This document shows positions 25,200-35,800 of a DNA stretch of 64,000 bases, piece after piece. The translations under genes and the position numbers were made by a program. The stretch comes from Trichomonas vaginalis G3. Its lineage: Eukaryota; Parabasalia; Trichomonadida; Trichomonadidae. How positions within the stretch are numbered: the stretch's first letter is position 1; each line of letters begins with the position of its first letter. The notes under the pieces were generated by a model. It was not told where the DNA came from. It did not search any database and was given only the letters and a program-made list of their open reading frames with translations. The stretch lies in contig NC_067204.1 in assembly GCF_026262505.1 (NCBI RefSeq), positions 25,389,300 through 25,453,299 of the forward strand, in the 5' to 3' direction.

Positions 25200-26141
25200 A
25201 TGATTTCAACAATCGGCACAACAACAGTTCAAACAACTACAGCACCAAACTCGTTAGTTATGAATCCAACATCTATGTTGGTAGAGATGAAAAACTTCAT
25301 TCCTTCTTCATATACTTTCGAAACAAAAATCCAGAAGATAAAGCAAGAACTTTTAACAAGTAATTTAGACTGTAGTGCGAAAGATGAAACAAATGAACAG
25401 TATCTTTATGAAATGCAGGACATTATTGACCATTTACCCAAATTGCCTGAAATCCAACAACAAAAACTCACTATTCCTGAATTCGACGAAATTGAAGTTA
25501 AAGTTACTGACTCAGTAGAAATAAAGAAGTTCATACGAAAGGTAAACTATGAGTTTCTAGGATTTCATTGCAACCATAAGGTTATGGACAAAGATTGCGA
25601 CATGGTATATAAGAACATCTCTGACCTTTACAAATCCGAAGAATTTAAGACCTACGACAACTTTGTTTCATTAGTTGCAAAATGTGTTTGGGAAATAAGA
25701 GATAAAGATAGAAGAGGTAAGGTATGGAACGAACAAATAAGACCCGCTATGTTCGAGATGAAGAGAGCAATTGACGCCTTAGTTGTTTTAGCAGGTAAGG
25801 TTTCAGAATATAACGCAAAAATGAACCCGCAATGTTCTAAATGTAAAGCAGCAATGAGGAAATATAACTACTCAGTCAAAGAGATAGAAAGAATGAGAAA
25901 CGACTATGCAGACTTAAAGAAAGAAGCAGAAAAGCCAGCAGAAGATAAAATGAACATGTTAGCATTTCTGAACAAAAACTATCCAACTGCTGACGATTTC
26001 CTTCTATCTGACGTCAAGAAGAAGTATAAAGAAACTTTCGGTATCGTTAAAACATTCGATGTACTGACAGAAGAAATAGAAGCTACGAAATTGTTTAGAG
26101 TCATGAACCATCGCAACATATACCATGTAAAACGCTTGTAA
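25200..26141 (+). CDS. Cassette gene of unknown function (313 aa)
   Basis: The ATG at 25200 follows TTTTTATTTTGTATAAAAAATG. T/S-rich N terminus; helical middle; a CSKCKAAMRKY motif (one C-x2-C pair) in the second half; a coiled coil (VKEIERMRNDYADLKKEAEK); and a C-terminal domain starting near NKNYPTADDFLLSDVKKKYK that reads like a small helical or winged-helix fold. The gene is flanked by inverted palindromic arrays at 25060 and 26251, so it forms a cassette. It could encode a factor acting on those arrays, but that is inference. No known family recognised. Confidence 0.7.
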   Translation: MISTIGTTTVQTTTAPNSLVMNPTSMLVEMKNFIPSSYTFETKIQKIKQELLTSNLDCSAKDETNEQYLYEMQDIIDHLPKLPEIQQQKLTIPEFDEIEVKVTDSVEIKKFIRKVNYEFLGFHCNHKVMDKDCDMVYKNISDLYKSEEFKTYDNFVSLVAKCVWEIRDKDRRGKVWNEQIRPAMFEMKRAIDALVVLAGKVSEYNAKMNPQCSKCKAAMRKYNYSVKEIERMRNDYADLKKEAEKPAEDKMNMLAFLNKNYPTADDFLLSDVKKKYKETFGIVKTFDVLTEEIEATKLFRVMNHRNIYHVKRL

Positions 26142-26147
26142 ATAGTT

Positions 26148-26301
26148 ATGTTAGAAAACATGTTAGAAAACATGTTAGATCTAACATTCTAACATAAACA
26201 TTATTTTATTGAATTCCGTATGAAATTTCATGAATTTTGTATGTTTTAGACCATGTTAGAAAACATGTTAGAAAACATGTTAGATCTAACATTCTAACAT
26301 A
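26148..26301. repeat. Two palindromic arrays, GTTAG word version (right of cassette)
   Basis: Copies at 26148-26194 and 26251-26301, in the same orientation as each other and inverted relative to 25060-25107. Both end ATTCTAACATAAACATTA; the second also retains the flanking ATGTTTTAGACC found (inverted) at the left array. A roughly 100-bp direct duplication spans 26148-26350. Confidence 0.85.
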
Positions 26302-26387
26302 AACATTATTTTTATTGAATTCCGTATGAAATTTCATGAAGAACAGCGAGTAGTGAAAAAACCCTGGTCGCCAAAACTCTTTATTTT

Positions 26388-27263
26388 TCAAGCTTGACTT
26401 TTTACAATTTGAACTTTGTTTGCGTAGATATGAATTCTGAAAGAAGTATGAGGGTCTTGTATGACTTTGTACTTCTCCCATAGTTCATGTCTGTCAAACT
26501 TACCTGCCATGGACTCTTTCATAAGTTCCATGAAATCGTCTTCGGACAATCCAGGGAAAAGTATGATATCAGTAAGTATTCTCTTTACATCCTTACTTAA
26601 ACTCTTGGCTGTCTGTACACAAATGACAACTGAAATGTTAAAGTGTCTGAGCTTCTTGAGAATTCGACACATGTCTTGTTCTCTGTTCTTTAACAAAGGA
26701 TGAGAAGCAAAGTCATCTAAGATAAGAAGACATCTATGAGGGTAAGTCTTCCAATCGTAAGATTGCAATTTCTTCGAAATGTATTCTATCTCTTTCTGTT
26801 TGTTTCTGAAGTGTTTCTTCTCTAATATTCTCTGCATTTCCTCATTTGGGTCTTTAAACTTCGAATTGACATACTCATTTATAGCATTGTACTTCAAAAC
26901 TCTTCTTTGGTACTTCTTTATCCAATCTAACAACTCAGAGTCTTTTATACATACTAACTTAGACTTCTTTATAATATCTTTGAACGAATTGACGGTTTGG
27001 TCAAATTGACCAGAAGTACTACAAATGACAACTAACTCATAGAATGGGTTCTTCTCATCTAGTTCTTGTTGTTGTGCAGCCATTTTAAGATAAGTGAAAG
27101 TCTTACCCGACCCAGGTGGTGCAATTAGACCTGTTATACCATTCTGAGCAAATAAGAACTTGTCATGTATAGGCTTTATCTGAGCATTTTCTAACTTCCT
27201 CTTGTTCTTGTTTAAAACATTCTCAAATTTCTTGTCAATGTCAGCAAACTTTTTTTCTAACAT
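26388..27263 (-). CDS. FtsK/HerA-family genome-packaging ATPase
   Basis: 291 aa from the ATG at 27263. The frame stays open to 27365, but that would overlap the divergent gene at 27300, so the shorter start is chosen. Walker A GLIAPPGSGKT (45-55), Walker B CLLILDDF (178-185), and a Gln sensor in VVICVQT (212-218). These are the marks of the A32-like packaging ATPases that load DNA into capsids in Polintons and related viruses. Sits with capsid and helicase genes on the same strand. The ORF is intact. Confidence 0.88.
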   Translation of the reverse strand: MLEKKFADIDKKFENVLNKNKRKLENAQIKPIHDKFLFAQNGITGLIAPPGSGKTFTYLKMAAQQQELDEKNPFYELVVICSTSGQFDQTVNSFKDIIKKSKLVCIKDSELLDWIKKYQRRVLKYNAINEYVNSKFKDPNEEMQRILEKKHFRNKQKEIEYISKKLQSYDWKTYPHRCLLILDDFASHPLLKNREQDMCRILKKLRHFNISVVICVQTAKSLSKDVKRILTDIILFPGLSEDDFMELMKESMAGKFDRHELWEKYKVIQDPHTSFRIHIYANKVQIVKSQA

Positions 27264-27299
27264 ATTTTTAGAAAAATTAAAAATTTTATCTTTTAGAAA
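27264..27299. promoter_or_regulatory. 36-bp divergent promoter
   Basis: Between the packaging ATPase ATG and the ATG at 27300. Reads AATTTTATCTTTTAGAAAATG towards the right, which fits the Maverick box. Confidence 0.55.
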
Positions 27300-27758
27300 A
27301 TGTCTAGCGATTTCGCTATCTATATTCGAGACAAACTTTTCGACAGCAAAACATCTGTCGACCATAAAATCTTACATAGTGTCAACAAGAAAGGTGAATT
27401 TGTTCTAAAGTTCTGTTTCTGGGAATATGACAAGAACCATAAAACATTAAGCAGAGAAGTCTTTAAGTTTGTCAATGACAGACTTGTTGACAGAGATGAC
27501 GCCGATTGGAAAGATGAAGTCCAACAAAAGTTCTTAGAATGCAAAGAAGACACATGCGCTGTTCTTGAAGATGAAATAGAAAACAGAATAGAAGAGCTAT
27601 TAAAGGACAAAGACCTTTTACATAAATATGGTTGCGCCAAATTTGACATAACTCCACCAGAGAAGAAGAAGAAGAAGAGAGAAAAGAAAGAAAAGAAAGT
27701 AGAAGAAGAGAAGAAAGAGCCAGAGCCAGAGCCAGAGAAAAAGAAATTTGACATGTAA
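27300..27758 (+). CDS. Maverick protein with lysine/glutamate tail (152 aa)
   Basis: Residues 1-115 look globular (SDFAIYIRDKLFDSKTS ... FVLKFCFWEYDKNHKTLS). Residues 118-152 are a K/E/P tract (PPEKKKKKREKKEKK, PEPEPEKKKFDM). It could bind DNA or be nuclear-targeted. Not recognised. Convergent with the 139-aa gene. Confidence 0.65.
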   Translation: MSSDFAIYIRDKLFDSKTSVDHKILHSVNKKGEFVLKFCFWEYDKNHKTLSREVFKFVNDRLVDRDDADWKDEVQQKFLECKEDTCAVLEDEIENRIEELLKDKDLLHKYGCAKFDITPPEKKKKKREKKEKKVEEEKKEPEPEPEKKKFDM

Positions 27759-27774
27759 AAATAAAATTTTATTT

Positions 27775-28194
27775 TTAGAACATTTCTGGGTCAATGTCAA
27801 TGTTCTCTTCCTCTTTAGGAGCAAACACTGGTTTAGACTCTAAAATCTTTTTACCCAATTTACCTTGAACTTCAACTATCTTAGACTCATAATATTCATA
27901 GTCGTCTGCTTTCTTTGGTTCATAAGGTATAACAAGTTTGTATGCTTTGCCTTCTTTAAGGTTTGAAAACCTTCTGTCAAAATTTTCTTTGACTGCTAAC
28001 AAACCTTCTATGTCTAAGTCTTCAAATTTCGCACCATTTTTAGTCACAATAGCAAACTTAACTGGTTCGATGTTCCAAACTTTGTCAAATGTAGACTTTT
28101 CAAAATGGTAGAAGTAAACATTCAAATAAGCGAATGGGTCTAGTTCTTCTTTGACTTCTGTCATGTACTTGTTGACTGAAATATATTTCGTCAT
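27775..28194 (-). CDS. Maverick protein of unknown function (139 aa)
   Basis: Beta-rich compact sequence (AYLNVYFYHFEKSTFDKVWN ... AYKLVIPYEPKKADDYEYYE) with an acidic end (EEENIDIDPEMF). A small single-stranded-DNA-binding-type protein next to the helicase is one guess, based on size, acidic tail and position only. Leader TTTTTATCCGATAGAAAAGATG. Confidence 0.6.
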   Translation of the reverse strand: MTKYISVNKYMTEVKEELDPFAYLNVYFYHFEKSTFDKVWNIEPVKFAIVTKNGAKFEDLDIEGLLAVKENFDRRFSNLKEGKAYKLVIPYEPKKADDYEYYESKIVEVQGKLGKKILESKPVFAPKEEENIDIDPEMF

Positions 28195-28229
28195 CTTTTC
28201 TATCGGATAAAAAAATATTTTTTTTAAAT

Positions 28230-29465
28230 TTACTCATAAAAATTTTTCTTTGTATATACGCCGTTCTGTATGTCTAAAAGATTTTTGACATTTGCCAAGA
28301 ATGTACGTTTAGAAGCTGCCATATAACCATACTCTTGACAATATTGTTTATATGAATCGTACAATGACCTTTCATCTAAACACTCAAAGTTAGTCTCATC
28401 TATGAACAGTTCATATACACTCTTGTTTGCTTCTAACAATGTTTGTCTTTCTTCGGTATGTGGAATTTGTCTTGGATTGAACTTTGAAATATCTAATGTC
28501 ATGAAATATGAGAACAAGTGGTTGTAAAAGTTAGGTGTCAAAGTTTCTGCTAAGTCGTCAAAATATTCTGTATCTTGCATATGAGAATCTGACGTTCTGA
28601 CAACTACATATCTTCTGTCAGAACTTTCTAACTTCATCGGAACAACATTGTTTGAAACCATGACGAAGTTTGCAACATTTTCACAAACTCTTTGGTCTCT
28701 ATACTTTCTTTCAACAACTCCAACTTTGTCTGTTATAAGACTCTTCAAAGCATCTGAGTTTAAAACCTTTGTTGTATCTATACTTTGAAGTTCGTTACAT
28801 ACTATAAGTTTCATATTCTCTATTGAAGAGTTAAATTTACCGCAGATGTTTTCTAAGTTTGTCATATTCGGGTTCGAATAGCCCTCTAACAGTTTGCATA
28901 AGATATCTGTAAAGAAAGTGTTCTTACCTGTTCCTTGTTTTCCAATTATGATGAGAGCAGTTTCATTTTTAGCACTTGGATGTTGTAAGATGTTTGCAAA
29001 CCAACATAAGATATACTCATAGACTCTTTCGTTTCCATTGCATATAATTTCTTTGACATGGTCTAACCAAGCTTCTATAACATTTTCTTTCCATTCTACT
29101 TGTTCGTATTTATATCCAGTGAAGATAGAATAGAAGTTTGGAGATGGTGTATAGAACTTTATACCACGAACTGAAAAATCTTCTAACTTTGACAATAAGA
29201 TATCCCAAGCATCTAACATCTTCATACCAACTTGTACGACTTTTATTTTCTTAAGTTTCTGTCTACATTCTTGTTCTGAAACTATTGTTGCTCTTGGTTT
29301 GTTAAAGACAACATCCCATTCTTTCATGACATAACATTCTGGGGCAGAGTCGACATAAATGACTAAACGTTTCAAATTCTCGACTGCTTTGTTATAGTCT
29401 CTAAATGGACACATATTTCTGAACGCTTGGAAGTCATAAAAATCTGAAACGTCTATTCTGTACAT
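28230..29465 (-). CDS. D5-like superfamily 3 helicase
   Basis: 411 aa. Walker A GKQGTGKNT (175-183), Walker B KLIVCNEL (219-226), motif C FVMVSNN (267-273) and arginine finger SSDRRY (281-286) in the right order for an SF3 helicase of the poxvirus D5/phage primase type. The C-terminal region (ERSLYDSYKQYCQEYGY ... SKRTFLANV) matches the winged-helix tail usual in this family. No complete primase domain is visible before it, so this is probably helicase only. It would open the element's DNA for PolB. Intact. Confidence 0.9.
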   Translation of the reverse strand: MYRIDVSDFYDFQAFRNMCPFRDYNKAVENLKRLVIYVDSAPECYVMKEWDVVFNKPRATIVSEQECRQKLKKIKVVQVGMKMLDAWDILLSKLEDFSVRGIKFYTPSPNFYSIFTGYKYEQVEWKENVIEAWLDHVKEIICNGNERVYEYILCWFANILQHPSAKNETALIIIGKQGTGKNTFFTDILCKLLEGYSNPNMTNLENICGKFNSSIENMKLIVCNELQSIDTTKVLNSDALKSLITDKVGVVERKYRDQRVCENVANFVMVSNNVVPMKLESSDRRYVVVRTSDSHMQDTEYFDDLAETLTPNFYNHLFSYFMTLDISKFNPRQIPHTEERQTLLEANKSVYELFIDETNFECLDERSLYDSYKQYCQEYGYMAASKRTFLANVKNLLDIQNGVYTKKNFYE

Positions 29466-30309
29466 TTTTATAAAAATAAAAAAAAATATTTTTTTTATTC
29501 TTGACTTTGTTGTTGCATTTGTCCATTTGTTGCATTTGTTGCATTTGTTGTTCTTGAGCTATTTGTTGTTGAAGTTGTTCTTGTAGTACAATACTTTCAC
29601 CAGTTGCATCTTCCAATTCGAAACTTTCTGCCGTCATTGACAAATACATAGGACATAAAAGTTTTACAGGAACAAAGTTTGCGTCAACTAAGGTTAAGTT
29701 TATGTTTGCTAAAGTGTTTGAGTTTACTAAAGCTGAAAACTCTGCATTCGAATGAACAATAGGCAAACCAGCAGAGAAAGTGTTGTTTATACGCATGAGT
29801 ATCTTTTGGTCATAGTAGTTTCTGTCGACATTCGAATAGCACTTTGAACCTAAGTTTGAAACAATATATAAAATAGGTGTACTTAAAGTCAATGGAACAG
29901 ACAAACCTTGTATGACACCTTTTCCTGTTATAGGAAACTGTTGGTAGTAAAAACCAGATATAAGTTTTGTATTATAGCTCATATCGTTTATAGTAAACTC
30001 AGTCGGACATCCAAACATAATGAAACCTGCTCTAGTTGCAGCACATGTTACATCCGTCCTTAAAGTATTAAATAAGTCAACAAAACCTGTTGGTGGTATA
30101 TCTGAGTAAGTATCTTCAAAGAAGTATTTTTTACCATTCACAACAACAAAGTCTTCTGGTGTCAAAAGAGCAAAACAGGCTTTAGTCGTCATCGTGTTTA
30201 AGGTCAGTTTACAATATCGTCCTTGAGGACTTTGTAAGTTTGTTGTTATAGAATTATATGACTCAGGGTTTTTAGTCGTAATAGTATAAACCACTATGTC
30301 TTCTGCCAT
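29434..30309 (-). CDS. Candidate minor capsid (penton-type) protein
   Basis: 291 aa as read. Beta-rich sequence with PTEFTINDMSYNTKLISG, SVPLTLSTPILYIVSNLG and a C-terminal LTLVDANFVPVKLLCPMYLS, the style of single-jelly-roll penton proteins of Polintons and virophages. A Q/M-rich tail follows. Its last ~30 residues (KNIFFYFYKNVQNRRFRFL) read through the promoter of the next gene and overlap it by 32 bp; a one-base change in the CAAATG repeats would restore an earlier stop. The assignment rests on style and gene order near the major capsid gene. Confidence 0.6.
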   Translation of the reverse strand: MAEDIVVYTITTKNPESYNSITTNLQSPQGRYCKLTLNTMTTKACFALLTPEDFVVVNGKKYFFEDTYSDIPPTGFVDLFNTLRTDVTCAATRAGFIMFGCPTEFTINDMSYNTKLISGFYYQQFPITGKGVIQGLSVPLTLSTPILYIVSNLGSKCYSNVDRNYYDQKILMRINNTFSAGLPIVHSNAEFSALVNSNTLANINLTLVDANFVPVKLLCPMYLSMTAESFELEDATGESIVLQEQLQQQIAQEQQMQQMQQMDKCNNKVKNKKNIFFYFYKNVQNRRFRFL

Positions 30310-30313
30310 TTAC

Positions 30314-30892
30314 TTAGCAAGTAAATTTTAATGAAATGTTGTGGTCGTCAAATATTTTTATGACGTCTGGGAAACTATATTTTAAGTTCAACGTTTCACC
30401 TCCTTTCATAACGTATATCTTGTCAATGACATTATATGAAACACCACAGCAACAATGTCGGGTTCTATTTCTTTGATGTTTATATCGTCTGCCTCTGTCA
30501 AAAGTTTCAATAGTTCTTTCAAAATTTCATGAGGTGCAATGACATATGAGTTCACTTTTACAGGGTTGTGTTCGACCAAGTTTAACATTATACCAAAGCT
30601 TGACAAATCTTCTCCTGAGTTTTAAGTTTGTCTTTAAGTTGTTGGTAGTCGTTTCGAATATCTGCAACAGAACTTAAGTCTCTGCTAACTTCAGGTATGT
30701 TGGTTGTTCTTTTACAGGAACTATTGTTATACCATCTTCGTCTTCGTATGGTTTCCCCACTTCAACATCTCTTTCTTTGACATTGACAACAACACTTTGA
30801 CTGTTTGTTTGAGTTGGTGAATTTAACTTCACATCTGCCACCGCCATTAAACCTTTTGAAACACTTACGCTTCTATTTTTCGGAAATGACAT
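30314..30892 (-). pseudogene. Maverick protein of unknown function, split into three frames
   Basis: Starts at the ATG at 30892 (MSFPKNRSVSVSKGLMAVA). Frame 1 ends at about 30674, a second frame carries coiled-coil-like sequence (RNDYQQLKDKLKTQEK), the 30406-30606 frame continues (KELLKLLTEADDINIKEIEP), and the last frame ends at 30314 (YSFPDVIKIFDDHNIS). Several one-base indels are needed to join them. Stops 4 bp before the ATG of the penton-type gene, as expected for one compact gene. Confidence 0.6.
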
Positions 30893-30910
30893 TTTACTTA
30901 GAATAAAAAG
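30893..30910. promoter_or_regulatory. 18-bp divergent promoter
   Basis: TTTACTTAGAATAAAAAG between the ATGs at 30892 and 30911. Close to the 15439-15456 spacer (TTATCTAGAATAAAA). Confidence 0.6.
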
Positions 30911-31329
30911 ATGGACGTATTCGAGTATCTCTTCGAATTGAAGCAGAACAAAGTTTACACACACAAACAATACAAATACATTGACAGAATAGTTCTTTAT
31001 ACAAACAATGGAAAATGTTATAGAATAGCATCTTTGCTGAACCAAAATATTTTCATAAAGCAAAGAAAGTTGGTATAACTGAAATGGTGAAAGTTCTTGA
31101 AGCAGACAAAAATATAACAACAAAACTGACCGATATTTCTAAAGGTAAGTTTATAATACAATACTATGTCAAAACTGGCGTACTGTCAATATTTGACGGA
31201 GAGAAGTCAGTTCAAGAACAACTTACTGACCTGCTGCCAAAATCTGCTCGATGGAAGCTGTCGTTATGCCAATCTGAGGAGCCCCAGCAGGTTTCATCGA
31301 ACGAATCTTCAAAAGAGCATCTTCCGTGA
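30911..31329 (+). pseudogene. Small Maverick gene, one frameshift, overlapping the capsid 3' end
   Basis: The ATG at 30911 gives MDVFEYLFELKQNKVYTHKQ; this frame stops at 31078. The continuation (PKYFHKAKKVGITEMVKVLE ... GVLSIFDGEKSVQEQLTDLL) lies in another frame and runs on to 31329. The last 107 bp are antisense to the end of the major capsid gene. The third Maverick shows the same sequence next to its capsid stop (63953-64000). Function unknown. Confidence 0.55.
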
Positions 31330-32828
31330 AAAGTGCTATTGGTTTTGTAAACTTCTTTGCTTTCAATTCATCTGGACCGTCTCTGTCACCAGTATATTGT
31401 ATTTGAACTGTACCAACAGTTGAAATACCACCCATAAAGTCTTCTGAGTCAGCAAATGGAATGCCAAGCCAAAAGTTTGAACGGTCTCCATTTGTATATT
31501 GAGTTTTTTGACCTCCTGTATGAGTCCATACTTTCACATATGGCATAATAGAACTTTGCATTTCAGGGTTAATGGTTGTTGTGAAGTTGTTGTTAAAGTT
31601 CATAGCATCTAATGTCAAGTTGTATGACCTCATATCCTCAACTGTAGAATATTCTTCTCTTGGATAGTATTTGCCATCTATGTTTATATGGTATTTAATA
31701 CCAGGGTTGTAGAAGCAAGAATAGTCATTTATAGTTCGTCTGAACAGTACAAACATAGTATCTGCATGTTTCATTGCAGTTGTTAAAGCAATATCTGTTC
31801 TTGCACCTGGGTCAGCACTTTGGTTTCCAACTTCACCTGCAAAGTCTTTGACAGATATTTGGTGTATAGGGAACATAAGTGGAACTGCAATATATTTGGC
31901 AGCTAAAGCATTTGAAATATCTGGGTCCAACATATAGACTGCAAGTCTGCTTTCTATTCTCTTGCATTCAAATTTTTCGCATGTGAACTTAACTGGGTCC
32001 CAAGCATCTCCAGCAGCATTGAAATAATAGTTTACTTCAGTGTTGAGGTTTGAGAAACCAAAGTCTAAGTCAACTTTGTTTTTGCAAAAGTCGGCGAATG
32101 ACATTTTATTTGTTCCCACTACTTCTGTAAGAGTGAATGGGTCTTGTGTTGGTGCAATGACTAAGTTATTTTTGCTTGGAGTAAGTTCGATAGAAATTTT
32201 TCCTGCCCAGTTTGGCAAGTATCTTAAAACCTGAAGATGAGGAAAGATGACAAAGGAACTCTAAGTTTCAGTTTTACTTTGGTTACTGCTGCTGCAGTTT
32301 GTCCAGAAAGGTTAACATAACTCCTGGAACGTTAGGGTCAAGTCTTCTTATTTTCTCAATAGTTGCATACTGGTCTGTTTGTTCTCTAGCTTGTGGTTGT
32401 ACTGAGTTTCTCAAAGCGAACCATTCATAGTTTGCCCATGTTACTGTTTGAACTAAGTCAGAGTTAGAATATATCTTATATCCCATGAAAACTTCTGGAG
32501 CATATTGGTATCCGACATAGAAAATTCCATTGCAACCTTTCTTGTCAGACAACTTGGCAGAAGGTTTTATTTCAATGTCTTGTTCCACGTATAAGAAAGA
32601 GTTGTCAATAGAAATTATATGAAACCTGTCGCAAGCAATATCTACTGTTGTTGAAGAACCTTCTCCAAACTCACCTACGTTTCCATAAGAAACAGCAGTT
32701 GTATATTCGTAAGTTCCAGGAACTATTTCTGACCTTCTAATGGCATTGTCGCATTCGTTATACCATTCGGAAACATTTCCGTTCATGGCATCCAAAACTG
32801 TTGGCGTTATATTCTGAGCGGCGTACAT
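31223..32828 (-). pseudogene. Major capsid protein (double jelly-roll size), frameshifted
   Basis: The N-terminal part is 32283-32828 (MYAAQNITPTVLDAMNGNVS...) and the C-terminal part is 31223-32218 (…VDLDFGFSNLNTEVNYYFNA… to …EQILAAGQ). Together they would be about 535 residues, a typical size for Polinton double-jelly-roll capsid proteins. They are divided near 32225-32320, where the frame changes at least twice. The homologue at 62344-63952 is also split there and elsewhere. Position next to the penton-type, ATPase and large genes supports the assignment, which is otherwise by composition. Leader TTTTTACTCATATGAAATG. Confidence 0.8.
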
Positions 32829-32860
32829 TTCATATGAGTAAAAATATAGAATAGTTGGAT

Positions 32861-35800
32861 TTATATGTCATAATAGAACCCACTCCGACCAAGCTTTACT
32901 TTCTTCCTGACTGAGTTTTTAACTCTTCTTTTTCCTTCATTGCCCTCTGCTTGAAGTTGTTGCATCTTTGCATTATGTTCATCTAGTATGTTGCAAATTT
33001 CCCATGTCCTTTTTGCCTTTGGCTCTGGTCGCCCATCTCAGGTAACCTATATCCTAGAAAGAGTTTGTCATAGTCTGTATTTGAGTCTTCGCGTATTGTT
33101 TGCATGACTCTTTCCTGAGTTTCAGGTTCAAGCTCTTCAAACAGTGCCTGTCCATATGGAATAAGCTCGTTTCCAAATATATGTTTTTGTAGCCATTCTG
33201 GTTTTCTTTCCATGTTACCAACAATATCTTTTGTGAATGGGAAAGCTTTTACCCAATCTTTCAGTCTTTCGTCATTTATTTCTGTAGTTGGTTTATTTTG
33301 TCAAGGAACATGTTTTTCAATACTAACATTTCATTTGGTACTGTCCATTTGAGTTTTCTTAAATATTCATCCCTTCTCGGTTCATTGTCTGCAAAGTAAG
33401 TTTTTATGACATTTTGTAAACTTTCGTTTGCAAGGTCATGTACAATAGGTTCTCTTCCTTCTCTCTCCCTAACTTTCTTTCTAAACTCTTCACCAAATAT
33501 ACCATCTCTATGGTTCTGTGTAGTTCTTTGAGATAAATGTTCTAGAACGTCAGGTGTTATATTTCCATCAGCCATGTTCATTTCATACTGGTCCAAAATA
33601 TCTGCATCTTTCATATCTTTCAATGGCATTAAAGCCGCGCTGAAAATACCAGCTATATCTCGTTCACCATTCGCTTCCATTGCGTCTACAACTTCTTGGA
33701 ATTGAGGTTGTAAGTTTATGAACCACCTATCCGAATTAGCTTTATGACCCCATCTCATTGTAGTTCCATCGTCTGCAGAAACAAAAGTAGGTTTGTTTCC
33801 ATATTGGCTAGGTTCTGAATGAACTTTAAACAATGTTTCATTTCTATATGTTTTCTTGAAATTTAACCTTTTATCTTCACCGAGTTCATCCGAAGATTGA
33901 ACGTTAAATGCTCGTAAGTAAAAAGGGTTGTTGTATTTGTGTACATTTTTTTCAGTACTTCCATTCTATGCTGAATATTTTCATCTGGTGTTGGAGTCTT
34001 TTGTATGTCGGCAAACATTTTTCGATATTCTTCTACTATGTCAGCCGAATCTTTCTTAGACTCTTGGAAAGATTCCATATTCACCTCATGCTCTTGTTGA
34101 GGGTCAAGATTTTTCGGCTGTTCCAAATCTTCATCTAGTTCTGTGAAGTTAGTTTCCAAAGGAGTGACTTGTTCGTTTCCTTCAGGCTCTTCTAGCTGTT
34201 GTTGCTGAACTATTTCTTCCATGTCTGGTTGTATCTGAACTTCTTCCTGTGGAGTTTCTTGTACCTCATCTGCTGGCATTTCATATATTCCGAGACCGTT
34301 TTCAACAATTTCCCTATCTACGTCATCCGCATTCATAAGCTTTTGTTCTTTCGTTCCGTCTCTATTTTTTACGCGTTTCATGACGAAAGTTGTATTGTCA
34401 TTTAGCTCTGACATCAAATATCTCGGAGTAAATTCGTTCATGTCATTTGGATGATATGCTATTAAATCATATCCCTTAGCGAGCTTGTATTTTCCAGGTT
34501 TGAAATTATATCCCATTTGGTGCTGAGTCATAAAGCTAAATAGGTTCGGGTCAGTATTTCCATCCTTGAACTTTCCAATAGCTTCTTTATATCTGTCACT
34601 AAAGTCAATAGTATCTGGGAAACCACACTCTTCTTTAAGCATTTTTAAGAATTCTTGGTTTCCTTGTTCTCTACTTCTTTTATGTCCTTGCTCTGTTTGT
34701 GGTTGTTGTGCTGGTTGTGGAGGTGGTTGCTGTGCTGGTTGTTGTTGTTGTGCTGGATTTTGAACTGTTGGTTGTTGTGCAGGGTTTTGAACTGTTGGTT
34801 GTTGTGTTGGTTTTGGTGCATGCCTGTGTCTGTGTCCATGTTCATGTGACGATGTAAAGTGTTCCTGGTGGTGCAGGTGCTTCTCTTGGAGGGTTTGGTG
34901 GTATATAAGTTCCACCAGCTGGCACATATGTTCCATCTGCAGCGTAATGTCCTACCTGACTTTTCGTTCTTAAGAAAGCATTTACTAGGTCTGTTTTGGT
35001 CTGTTGTAACTCTTTTTCTTGACTTTTCACAACAGTTGCTCTAACGGCGTCATAGGCACTTTGAACTGCCTGTCTCGTTGCTGCATCTGTTATTTTCGTC
35101 ATATTTTGTGCTACTTCTTTTAACTCGTTGTCGAAACCTTCAGACTTCAGTTTCTTTCCAGATGAGAAGTCGTTCACTTGTTTCACCTTACTATGAAGAG
35201 CTTCGAAGGCGTTCTTAAAGTCAGCATTTGTTAAAGCTTCATTTGAACTGTCTTCATCCGCTTGTATTTTTGTCCTTATTGACCCTATGAGTTGGGCTGC
35301 TTTAGCGTTGGCTTGGGCATCTAACCAGTCATTGTTGGCTTTTATATATTCTGCGCTTTTCATTGCCTTTTGCATAGCCGCGTCGTTATTTTTACTTTCT
35401 TGTGCTAAGTTTTCATACTGTACGGTTTGGTTTTGCAACTGTAAAAGTTTTTCTGCCTTTACATTTGCTTCAACTTCTTTTTTATACTCATCGCTATCCA
35501 TATATGTCTTCAGGGCTTTTTGTTTTATTTCTTCATCTTTCAGTACTTTATATTGAGTAGTATGGTTTTTCAAATTTATGACATCTTGTTCCATTTTTGC
35601 TACTTCTGCTGCTTTTTCTGACACTTTTTTCGCATATTCCTCTGTACTTAGTTCTTTCAGTTGTTCTTCTTTCTTCTTTTTCTCTACGTTTAACTCATTG
35701 AGTTTCTTTGTGTGTCTGTCATATTCTAGTTTCTTTTCGTTTTCACTTATTTGTTTCTGTATGTCTATGTTTGACTTTTTGACATCTGTTATTTGATTTT

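Noticed and set aside
27264-27365. Longer N terminus for the packaging ATPase
   Set aside because: Would overlap the divergent gene at 27300 and its promoter box.
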